In this document: positions 6,770 to 11,581 of the stretch, piece after piece | Numbering within the stretch: position 1 is the stretch's first letter | How the letters are laid out: each line of letters begins with the position of its first letter | Assembly (NCBI GenBank): GCA_022545875.1 | Contig: JAKEIF010000019.1 | Span: 1 to 11,581 of the forward strand | Origin: Nitrososphaera sp. | Lineage (GTDB): Archaea > Thermoproteota > Nitrososphaeria > Nitrososphaerales > Nitrososphaeraceae | DNA length: 11,581 nucleotides | Direction: 5' to 3' | The notes under the pieces: generated by a model | What the model was told of the DNA's origin: nothing | The model's database searches: none | The model's input: only the letters and a program-made list of their open reading frames with translations | Translations under genes and position numbers: made by a program

Positions 6770-6880
6770 TTAGTCAAATACGTGAGATCCTCCCACTATT
6801 GCCATCAGCACAATAGAAACGAGGACTACAATCCCGACGACTAATCCTAGCACTGTCATGTTTGCCATTTCGCCAGTCAT
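6770..6880 (-). CDS. Small single-span membrane protein, 36 residues
   Basis: A 36-residue frame reads MTGEMANM, then a long hydrophobic stretch from about residue 9 to 30 ending MAIVGG, then SHVFD. That is one transmembrane helix with an acidic end. Support is unusually good for such a short gene: a ribosome-binding sequence GGGGGTGA at 6886-6893 lies five bases before the ATG, and a TATA-like CTTTTTATAG at 6926-6935 lies about 25 bases before the expected transcript start, leaving a short leader that contains the binding site. No homologue comes to mind. It may be a small subunit or regulator of a membrane complex. Its 3' end faces the 80-residue membrane gene. Confidence 0.6.
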   Translation of the reverse strand: MTGEMANMTVLGLVVGIVVLVSIVLMAIVGGSHVFD

Positions 6881-6885
6881 GTTTT

Positions 6886-6893
6886 TCACCCCC
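6886..6893 (-). promoter_or_regulatory. Strong ribosome-binding site of the 36-residue gene
   Basis: GGGGGTGA, five bases before the ATG, is complementary to the end of 16S rRNA. It stands out because most other operon-leading genes here seem leaderless. Confidence 0.55.
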
Positions 6894-6925
6894 GCCTTGA
6901 GGACAATAGTAAGATACAGTTGCGA

Positions 6926-6935
6926 ACTATAAAAA
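6926..6935 (-). promoter_or_regulatory. TATA-like box of the 36-residue gene
   Basis: CTTTTTATAG on the minus strand lies 46-55 bases before the ATG, predicting a transcript start near 6905 and a leader of about 25 bases that holds the GGGGGTGA site. Confidence 0.5.
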
Positions 6936-7039
6936 GTTGATGAGAACATCTGTCTTTAGCTTAGTTTTTAAGCATTTTCATATATCTTTCATTTTTATTC
7001 AAAAATCATGACGTTTTGTTGAAATCTCTATCTATAGGA

Positions 7040-7315
7040 ATGCGAGCGCGCCGATTCAAAGAAATACCGGAAGCGCGAATTATGGCTGTGGTCGGCATCA
7101 AACAGATTGCAATGCAACTTTGCACCTGCACCTGGATAGAGATCATGACGGGCTCGGGTATAGTGCTGTACATGTTGTACCTCGACAATTACATGCTTGC
7201 AGGAGTCACTGCTGCAGCGTTTGCGCCACTTGTCATATTCCACTTTGCCATGACAAAACTTCCAAAGAGCAACGTCGACTGGAAGCCAAGAAACCGGATG
7301 ATAAAAATCCGCTAA
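7040..7315 (+). CDS. Small two-span membrane protein, unknown function
   Basis: A protein of about 91 residues with hydrophobic spans roughly at IEIMTGSGIVLYMLYL and MLAGVTAAAFAPLVIFHFAM, a basic N-terminus (MRARRFKEIPEAR) and a basic tail ending RNRMIKIR. The start is uncertain. The frame is open to TTG codons at 7016 and 7019, which add eight or seven residues. ATG 7040 has a weak AGGA just before it, and ATG 7082 would still keep both spans. TATA-like stretches at 6965-6972 and 6977-6986 could drive it. The stop overlaps the convergent pyrI stop: the four bases CTAA at 7312-7315 contain TAA on this strand and TAG on the other. I do not recognise the family. Confidence 0.6.
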   Translation: MRARRFKEIPEARIMAVVGIKQIAMQLCTCTWIEIMTGSGIVLYMLYLDNYMLAGVTAAAFAPLVIFHFAMTKLPKSNVDWKPRNRMIKIR

Positions 7316-7773
7316 AAGACCAGTTCGTCCGTTGACAATATCCTTGCGCAATACCTGCACTTGAGCATTACTTTTTCCTTGTCGATTATGTCTATTGTAG
7401 ACCTGATCTCTTCCCCGCTGTTTGTAATGCATTTCAAATTGGGACACTTGAAAATCCCAACTATGGATTCTGGCAGCTGGATCTTGCGCTTCTCAACCAG
7501 CTTGTAGTCACGGATGATATTGATTGTTGCCCGCGGCGCAATGAGGGCCAGCTTGTTAGTTTCGCTAATCTCTAGGAATCGGTTTTCCACCTTGATAATA
7601 TCCTTCTTGCTGTGCTTGCTGCTCGGAACATTTAGGGCCACCGTAATGACGTTGCCCTCCTTTCCAGCGATAGTTAGCGCCTGAAGAACCAAGAGGGCCT
7701 TGCCGGCTTCGATGTGGTCGATCACTGTGCCGTCCTTTATCCTGCGGACAAGAAGCTGGCTCGTGTCAGACAT
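7312..7773 (-). CDS. pyrI: Aspartate carbamoyltransferase regulatory subunit
   Basis: A 153-residue protein matching PyrI in length and order. The N-terminal allosteric domain contains the signature GTVIDHIEAGKAL (residues 15-27), where nucleotides bind. The C-terminal zinc domain has ligands Cys110, Cys115, Cys139 and Cys142 (CPNLKC and CRYC), which contact the catalytic PyrB subunit. Together PyrB and PyrI form the enzyme that makes carbamoyl-aspartate, the committed step of pyrimidine synthesis, with feedback control by nucleotides. The ATG at 7773 follows a TATA-like GCTTTTAAT by about 27 bases, so it probably has its own leaderless transcript. A TTG 15 bases upstream is less likely. No pyrB is visible in the window, which is unusual because archaeal pyrB and pyrI are often adjacent. 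Confidence 0.95.
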   Translation of the reverse strand: MSDTSQLLVRRIKDGTVIDHIEAGKALLVLQALTIAGKEGNVITVALNVPSSKHSKKDIIKVENRFLEISETNKLALIAPRATINIIRDYKLVEKRKIQLPESIVGIFKCPNLKCITNSGEEIRSTIDIIDKEKVMLKCRYCARILSTDELVF

Positions 7774-7796
7774 GATTCCCGATGACAAGCCTTACC

Positions 7797-7805
7797 ATTA
7801 AAAGC
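7797..7805 (-). promoter_or_regulatory. TATA-like box of pyrI
   Basis: GCTTTTAAT on the minus strand is centred about 27 bases before the pyrI ATG, with no Shine-Dalgarno in between, which supports a leaderless pyrI transcript separate from the broken gene upstream. Confidence 0.5.
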
Positions 7806-7819
7806 TTGTCCTTAAGCGG

Positions 7820-8100
7820 TCAAGACCATAGATACGCTGATAGGTTCTGTCGAGTCTCCAGCTGTTGGTCACGACCCAACTTGCCTGCATCGACTCTCAG
7901 GATATTCTCCACCCTTGTCTTCGCAAACGACAGGCCAAGCGCGACGCCGAGTGTGAAGAATATCAAGGCAAGCGAAATCTAGATGATTGTCCACAGCAGA
8001 GCCCGCTTGAATGTGTCGGTTTTTCAGTGTGATCTTCGGGCGATTCGCTCTTGCGCAGCCTACTCCTCAGTGCGCTAATCAGGCCCAGGTCTACTGCCAT
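7820..8100 (-). pseudogene. Interrupted small single-span membrane protein gene (one frameshift, one in-frame TAG)
   Basis: From an ATG at 8100 the minus strand reads MAVDLGLISALRSRLRK, then SESPEDHTEK. At a run of five A (8020-8024) the sensible frame shifts; one more A would restore it as TDTFKRALLWTII. An in-frame TAG (7979-7981) then falls inside a hydrophobic span that continues ISLALIFFTLGVALGLSFAK and a charged tail ending SAYLWS and TGA. Repaired, this is about 93 residues with an amphipathic N-terminus, one transmembrane helix and a soluble C-terminus. Only two lesions separate it from an intact gene, so it is either a young pseudogene or the sequence holds errors. It lies between the GNAT gene and pyrI, all on the same strand. 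I do not recognise the family. Confidence 0.45.
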
Positions 8101-8163
8101 GGCGGCGCCGACGCAGGAGCAGACAGCGTCGGTTTCGAAAGCCCAGTGTCTAGTTGATAGCCT

Positions 8164-9030
8164 TCAGTAAGCCAAAGATGGAAGAAATGGCGTGAGGGGT
8201 TCCTGGTAAACTCCGAGCGTCATAAGGTTTGCAGGCCAAGCAATTCGAAAACCGTTTTCAAATAACCAATTCAACAGTTCACGGTTTCGCGCAGGCACAA
8301 AGAATCCCGGGCCAACAATAGCATGCGCATTTGCAATCAGTGCCTTGAGATCGTCGTTTGATTTTGCCACTGCATGACCAAACAGTCCTATTCCAGCCGC
8401 ATAACCCGAAAGGTCACCATTCCGCTCTACGACACTGGCGACCCCTTGATCCTTTGCCTGACGCAATTCCATCTCCCTTGAAAATCCATGCACTGATTTG
8501 CAGAGTTCGTTGCATGCAGGAATGTCGCTGTCATCCAGGACTAGACGGACATTATCACTCTTGTAATTTGGCGCTAATGCCTGTCCGTGCATCAAAAATA
8601 AAGGTTCGCGAAGGGTGAACCCTTGCTTTGTATACAGTACAAATGAGCGGATATGACTTGGCGATTGAACCAACCGGACCTGTTCCTGCTTTTGTTCGCG
8701 AGCCTTGCCGAGAGCTGCTGACATCAGCGCCCTACCTACACCTGCATCTTCTGCAGAAGGATGTACGGTGAGTGGACCTATCACGGCTACAGGCGAAGGC
8801 GGAAATTTATGCAGAAATATACTTCCCAATACCCGTCCTTGTTTTTCTGCTAAAACGCCCCATGAATTTGGATTGCCAAGGATTGTCCTGACAAGCGCGA
8901 TGCCGTACTCTTCAGAGGGTTGCTCAGAGGGATAGCCATGAATTGAAGAGATTGCTTTGTGCGCTTCATAACCAATCCTTCCGCAGCTCTCTGCATCGCT
9001 TGATTCAATCGGCCGGATAGTTAAACTCAT
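8164..9030 (-). CDS. GNAT N-acetyltransferase with C-terminal acetyltransferase-like domain
   Basis: A 288-residue protein with two parts. Residues about 1-145 form a standard GNAT domain: TIRPIESSDAE at the start, the acetyl-CoA binding core LTVHPSAEDAGVGRALM at 87-103 (R/Q-x-x-G-x-G type pyrophosphate loop), and SFVLYTKQGF as the final motif. Residues about 155-288 look like the Acetyltransf_18-type C-terminal domain, with NLMTLGVYQEP and a FLPSLAY end. Such proteins transfer acetyl groups from acetyl-CoA to unknown small molecules or proteins. The ATG has a TATA-like CTTTAATAG centred about 29 bases upstream (9055-9063) and no Shine-Dalgarno. It seems to be a single gene. The substrate cannot be inferred. 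Confidence 0.88.
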   Translation of the reverse strand: MSLTIRPIESSDAESCGRIGYEAHKAISSIHGYPSEQPSEEYGIALVRTILGNPNSWGVLAEKQGRVLGSIFLHKFPPSPVAVIGPLTVHPSAEDAGVGRALMSAALGKAREQKQEQVRLVQSPSHIRSFVLYTKQGFTLREPLFLMHGQALAPNYKSDNVRLVLDDSDIPACNELCKSVHGFSREMELRQAKDQGVASVVERNGDLSGYAAGIGLFGHAVAKSNDDLKALIANAHAIVGPGFFVPARNRELLNWLFENGFRIAWPANLMTLGVYQEPLTPFLPSLAY

Positions 9031-9054
9031 TCATAATCCGCGAATCAAATATTC

Positions 9055-9063
9055 CTATTAAAG
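9055..9063 (-). promoter_or_regulatory. TATA-like box of the GNAT gene
   Basis: CTTTAATAG on the minus strand is centred about 29 bases before the GNAT ATG. The rest of the gap between 9064 and 9244 shows no gene on either strand. Confidence 0.4.
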
Positions 9064-9244
9064 ATGATGTTCAGAAATGATTTTCTGCTCTATCCAATAT
9101 TATGCCACTGCTACTGCATAAACATGTTTTCTTTCATCAACCTTACTGATTGTTGGATAATGCGGGCATGGTCATCTTAGCGATCGCATTTTTTAAGCCT
9201 GTATTGGCGATACATTGATTATTCCGCTCCGATAATAGTTCATC

Positions 9245-9493
9245 GTGGGACTATTCAATCGCTGGAAACCAAAAGGCAAGATGTACAGCCTAAAGTGCAC
9301 CCAGTGCGGTGAGGGCTTTCTCTCTAGCTACAACTTGGAAGCCCCAATATGCGGCAAATGCTTGCAAAAAGCCAAGTCTTTAGACTCTACAATAGAGCAT
9401 GACAAGGCTTGCGAAAACTGCGGCAATCCCGGCGTCATCTATGGCAAGACACTTTGCCATTCGTGCTACTTCGGCTTTAAGAAGAAAGAGTAA
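9245..9493 (+). CDS. Small double zinc-ribbon protein
   Basis: An 82-residue protein with eight cysteines in four CxxC knuckles: Cys18/Cys21 with Cys36/Cys39 (CTQC and CGKC), and Cys56/Cys59 with Cys71/Cys74 (CENC and CHSC). This is two tandem zinc ribbons with short basic ends (RWKPKGK, FKKKE). Archaea have many such small proteins, which usually bind nucleic acid or act as adaptors. No specific family is recognised. The GTG start gives the full protein. An ATG at 9281 would leave only five residues before the first cysteine. A GATTATT stretch about 26 bases before the GTG may be its TATA element. A strong inverted repeat begins three bases after the stop codon. Confidence 0.72.
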   Translation: MGLFNRWKPKGKMYSLKCTQCGEGFLSSYNLEAPICGKCLQKAKSLDSTIEHDKACENCGNPGVIYGKTLCHSCYFGFKKKE

Positions 9494-9495
9494 TT

Positions 9496-9548
9496 GCCGC
9501 CGTTGCAGACAGAGGGATACGTGGATTTTCGATCTGCAAGCAGGCGGC
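9496..9548. repeat. Inverted repeat (13-base-pair stem) right after the zinc-ribbon gene
   Basis: GCCGCC (9496-9501) and TTGCAGA (9503-9509) pair perfectly with TCTGCAA (9533-9539) and GGCGGC (9543-9548), with a 1 x 3 internal loop and a 23-base terminal loop. There is no T-run after it, so it is not a typical archaeal terminator. It may stabilise the mRNA end or be part of a structured RNA. Confidence 0.5.
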
Positions 9549-9571
9549 CGGCACTTGCTACTTTGGTCTGG

Positions 9572-9608
9572 CGGCTGCTATTAACAACCGCACGTGATTG
9601 AGCAGCCG
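9572..9608. repeat. Inverted repeat, 8-base-pair stem
   Basis: CGGCTGCT (9572-9579) pairs perfectly with AGCAGCCG (9601-9608) around a 21-base loop. It is the second stable stem in the gene-free stretch 9494-9955. Confidence 0.45.
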
Positions 9609-9711
9609 GCGATAAAGGATTTTGTGGTAAGATCTACCAGAATAATGTAGCTTGCCGCAACATGGCTTGCTCTCTGGTTGACTATCTAGTCAGCAACAGT
9701 TGTCAGGTTTG

Positions 9712-9825
9712 CATTAATGGCTCAAAGGGGAGAGTAGCGACACCGGCAGGAATTTGACGGTGTCGCCAAGGGAGAACGGGATGCTCGGGAAAGCTTCCAA
9801 TTCTCTCCCCTTTGACCCTCTAATG
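9712..9825 (-). ncRNA. Candidate structured RNA: long closing stem enclosing a 9-base-pair hairpin
   Basis: A perfect 13-base-pair stem, TCAAAGGGGAGAG (9722-9734) with CTCTCCCCTTTGA (9803-9815), is extended outwards by GG/CC and CATTA/TAATG with a few mismatches. Inside it, GCGACACCG (9737-9745) pairs perfectly with CGGTGTCGC (9758-9766), and GGAA/TTCC at 9788-9798 can form a third short stem, giving a three-way junction. The strand is a guess. On the minus strand a TATA-like CCTTAAGTC (9838-9846) would start transcription near 9815, exactly at the first base of the closing stem. A 39-codon GTG frame also crosses it on the minus strand but is less convincing than the pairing. No known RNA family is recognised, and a small palindromic mobile element is an alternative. 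Confidence 0.4.
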
Positions 9826-9854
9826 ATCACGGTTTAGACTTAAGGAACGCGCTT

Positions 9855-9913
9855 CCCTATGGCAAATTAGGGTATCAAATGGCTATTGTCGGTGGATAAT
9901 ACCCTACGACAAT
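9855..9913. repeat. Interleaved, mutually exclusive inverted repeats
   Basis: TAGGGTAT (9868-9875) pairs perfectly with ATACCCTA (9899-9906). ATTGTCG (9885-9891) pairs perfectly with CGACAAT (9907-9913). The arms alternate, so both stems together would form a pseudoknot with no linker between the two right arms. Strained geometry makes them more likely to be alternatives. CCCTA at 9855-9859 offers TAGGG a third partner. On the minus strand this lies about 40-100 bases after the tlpA-like stop, in its possible 3' untranslated region. Confidence 0.4.
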
Positions 9914-9955
9914 GATCGGAGATCTGCTGGAGATACAGCTTTGGGCGAGACAAGC

Positions 9956-11098
9956 TTATCCAAATGTGAACGTGTAAATCTGAAAGCCCTTGCCGATCGC
10001 CGTAATTTCGATTGTCCTTGTGCCATAATCGTCGTGCATCGCAATATTGTATAGTCTCTGACCGTCCACGTCTAGTTGGCCCGTCTCGGAAACATCAGCC
10101 CCGCGGCCATCGCCGGTCAGCTGCACCCCGTTCTCGACTATATGCAGCTCTCCCTGCCCGCCTGCTACAATGTTTACAGCCTTTGCCGAGTACGATAAGA
10201 CGATCCTTCCAATCTCTCCCTGCAGCTCCATTGAATCTGGGCTGTTCTTCCAGTCCCCGGAAACATAAATGATGTTGGGCTTGATTTCAGAATTTTCCGG
10301 GATGCTATAGCTGACAACTTCGCCCGGCTTGAAGCCTTCCGGGTTTCCAAGTTTTGCCCTGGCAAACTGGTACCCAAAGTACAGCTCCGGGGTCCGGATC
10401 TTGCCAAAGTCCACGTTCTGCGCGTCCGGCTGGCTTATCGACCCGTCTATGCTAATGGTCTGCCCGGAATTTGCTGCGCGCTCTGCCAGGAGCGACTGAA
10501 TCACTTTTTCAGTCTCTGCGTACGCGCCTTCGCCTATGTGATCGTAGCGGATGTAGCCTTCGTCGTCTATCAGATACTTGCGCGGCCAGTACCTGTTTTC
10601 GTATTCCCTCCATGTGCCCTTGTCGTTGTCCTGGACTACGGGATATTCTATACCAAACTTTTCCACCGCTGCTACGACGTTGTCATGATTTTTTTCAAAC
10701 TCAAATTCTGGAGTATGGACTCCAACGATTACGAGTCCCTGGTCCGCATACTTTTCATGCCACGCGTTAAGGTAAGGAATCGTCCTGATGCAGTTGATGC
10801 AACTATACGTCCAAAAATCTACGAGCACTACTTTGCCCCTGAGATCTGCAAGCGACAGCTCTTCCGTATTGACATGGCCACTTATCTTGGCAAGCTCTGG
10901 GGCCAGCTTGAACTGCGACTTGTCTATCTGAACCTTCGTTATGGTGCCGTTTTCCTCCACGACAGCAGCCGGCACAAAATTAACTTGGTGACCTGACGCC
11001 CTGTTCAAGTCAGGGCTGTTAAAGTAAATCCCGAATCCCGCAATAAGCGCGACTACTCCAACCCCGACTGCAAGCGCGCTCAGATTGTCGGTATTCAA
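9956..11098 (-). CDS. Membrane-anchored TlpA/DipZ-like thioredoxin-fold protein with C-terminal DipZ-type domain
   Basis: A 380-residue protein anchored by one N-terminal hydrophobic span (about residues 7-26) and facing outward. Residues about 75-210 form a thioredoxin domain with WTYSCINCIR (Cys100 and Cys103), the CxxC signature of DipZ/TlpA-like disulfide reductases, and the cis-proline region near YWPRKYLID. The C-terminal third (about 235-380) matches the beta-sandwich domain found after thioredoxin in DipZ (LYFGYQFA, IIYVSGDWKN, IVLSYSAKAVNIVAGG). It probably receives electrons from the CcdA-like protein encoded just upstream and reduces extracytoplasmic disulfides or supports cytochrome c maturation. 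It starts with TTG, whose TTGA overlaps the ccdA stop. GAGAGG lies just before it, so translation is coupled. Confidence 0.9.
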   Translation of the reverse strand: MNTDNLSALAVGVGVVALIAGFGIYFNSPDLNRASGHQVNFVPAAVVEENGTITKVQIDKSQFKLAPELAKISGHVNTEELSLADLRGKVVLVDFWTYSCINCIRTIPYLNAWHEKYADQGLVIVGVHTPEFEFEKNHDNVVAAVEKFGIEYPVVQDNDKGTWREYENRYWPRKYLIDDEGYIRYDHIGEGAYAETEKVIQSLLAERAANSGQTISIDGSISQPDAQNVDFGKIRTPELYFGYQFARAKLGNPEGFKPGEVVSYSIPENSEIKPNIIYVSGDWKNSPDSMELQGEIGRIVLSYSAKAVNIVAGGQGELHIVENGVQLTGDGRGADVSETGQLDVDGQRLYNIAMHDDYGTRTIEITAIGKGFQIYTFTFG

Positions 11099-11581
11099 AT
11101 TCCTCTCTCCAAGTTTATGATTTCGCTGGCTAGTGGAAAGTTGCCGATAATGCTGAGCTGGTTAGTGAAGACTAGGATGCCAAGTGCAATCAATATGGCG
11201 CCCATAATCGGGTTGAAGTATTTCAGGTGCTTCACCATCTTGCGGATGACCCGCGTCGCCTGCGAAAAGAATGCTCCTGTTATCAGAAATGGCACTCCAA
11301 GGCCTAGCGCGTAAGCGAGCAGCGAATTGTATGCCGCGCCTGGAGAAGTAGCGGCCAGCGTAAGCGTAGTGCCTAGAATTGGCCCGACGCATGGGGTCCA
11401 GCCCGAAGCAAACGCCGCGCCAAAAACAAACGAGGTGATATATGTAGTCTTGAATTTCGGAAGAGAAGTCATTCTCTTTTCAAAGTTGAGGAATCTGAGT
11501 CTCATGGACAATATGAGGTATGCCCCAAATCCCATAATCACGACTCCGCCAATTGACTGAAATGTGCTCTGAAAGCCAGTC
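11095..11581 (-). CDS. CcdA-family cytochrome c biogenesis / thiol-disulfide transporter (partial, 5' end off the window)
   Basis: The last 161 or so residues of a polytopic membrane protein of the CcdA/DsbD-beta family, which passes reducing equivalents across the membrane through two intramembrane cysteines. The reading frame is open to the right edge, with FQSIGGVVIMGFGAYLI at the visible start. The hallmark SGWTPCVGPILG, carrying one of the two cysteines, sits after a basic loop (RLRFLNFEKR). Further spans are seen at YALGLGVPFLITGAF and PIMGAILIALGILVF. The first half with the other cysteine lies outside. It ends in TGA overlapping the TTG start of the TlpA/DipZ-like gene, so the two form an operon and probably an electron relay. 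Confidence 0.9.
   Translation of the reverse strand, partial: TGFQSTFQSIGGVVIMGFGAYLILSMRLRFLNFEKRMTSLPKFKTTYITSFVFGAAFASGWTPCVGPILGTTLTLAATSPGAAYNSLLAYALGLGVPFLITGAFFSQATRVIRKMVKHLKYFNPIMGAILIALGILVFTNQLSIIGNFPLASEIINLERGI

Noticed and set aside
7028..7447. Minus-strand frame of about 139 residues across the small membrane gene and the pyrI end
   Set aside because: It overlaps pyrI in another frame and the plus-strand membrane gene, and its composition is not protein-like (many Cys, His and Arg, no motif).
7979..7981. In-frame TAG read as pyrrolysine
   Set aside because: There is no sign of a methanogen or Pyl system, and the same gene also needs a frameshift, so ordinary inactivation or sequence error is simpler.
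9180..9188. GCGATCGC palindrome as a functional site
   Set aside because: A single copy of an 8-base palindrome is expected often enough by chance; no second copy was noticed nearby.
9496..9548. Intrinsic terminator of the zinc-ribbon gene
   Set aside because: A stable hairpin exists but no T-run follows, and archaea rely on oligo-T rather than hairpins.
9712..9825. tRNA, RNase P RNA, SRP RNA or CRISPR repeat
   Set aside because: No T-loop signature, no RNase P core such as GAGGAAAGUC, no SRP helix 8 motif, and no regularly spaced repeats.
9714..9830. GTG-started minus-strand frame of about 39 codons across the inverted repeat
   Set aside because: It is short, its start lies only about 12 bases from the TATA-like box, and the strong base pairing better explains the sequence.
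9706..9836. Target-site duplication around the large inverted repeat
   Set aside because: GGTTT occurs on both sides but at unequal distances from the repeat ends, so it is not a convincing duplication.
10538..10996. Plus-strand frame of about 150 residues opposite the tlpA-like gene
   Set aside because: It is antisense to a well-supported thioredoxin-domain gene and has no family motifs. It is a mirror of the real codon usage.

Overview
The window looks archaeal. Most genes have no Shine-Dalgarno sequence but carry an A/T-rich TATA-like box about 25-30 bases before the start codon, as expected for leaderless archaeal transcripts. There is an archaeal-style aspartate carbamoyltransferase regulatory subunit, several TTG or GTG starts, and T-rich tracts rather than hairpin-plus-U terminators. 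Base composition and gene content fit a soil-type Nitrososphaeria (Thaumarchaeota) genome. That placement is inference, with moderate confidence.

Left third (1-5662): a tight minus-strand operon encodes a TatD-like metal hydrolase, a TIM-barrel sugar isomerase/epimerase, a UbiA-family membrane prenyltransferase, an alkaline-phosphatase-superfamily protein of the EboF-like type, and a second TIM-barrel isomerase cut by the left edge. Junctions are ATGA overlaps, a 28-base overlap and a 44-base gap. A zinc-dependent alcohol/polyol dehydrogenase is divergently transcribed from the same promoter region. The set (TatD + UbiA + phosphatase-like + xylose-isomerase-like) closely resembles the poorly understood 'ebo' metabolite-processing/export clusters of bacteria and some algae. 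EboA and the EboD-type dehydroquinate-synthase-like protein are not visible here. This is the most interesting system in the window.

Middle (5663-8163): short genes. They are an NTF2/SnoaL-like protein preceded by a 56-residue ORF joined to it by ATGA, two small membrane proteins plus a 36-residue single-span protein with its own TATA box and strong ribosome-binding site, pyrI, and a small membrane-protein gene broken by one frameshift and one in-frame TAG.

Right third (8164-11581): a two-domain GNAT acetyltransferase, a small double zinc ribbon protein, a 460-base gene-free stretch rich in strong inverted repeats (candidate structured RNA), and a ccdA-tlpA/dipZ-like pair for extracytoplasmic thiol-disulfide chemistry, with ccdA cut by the right edge.
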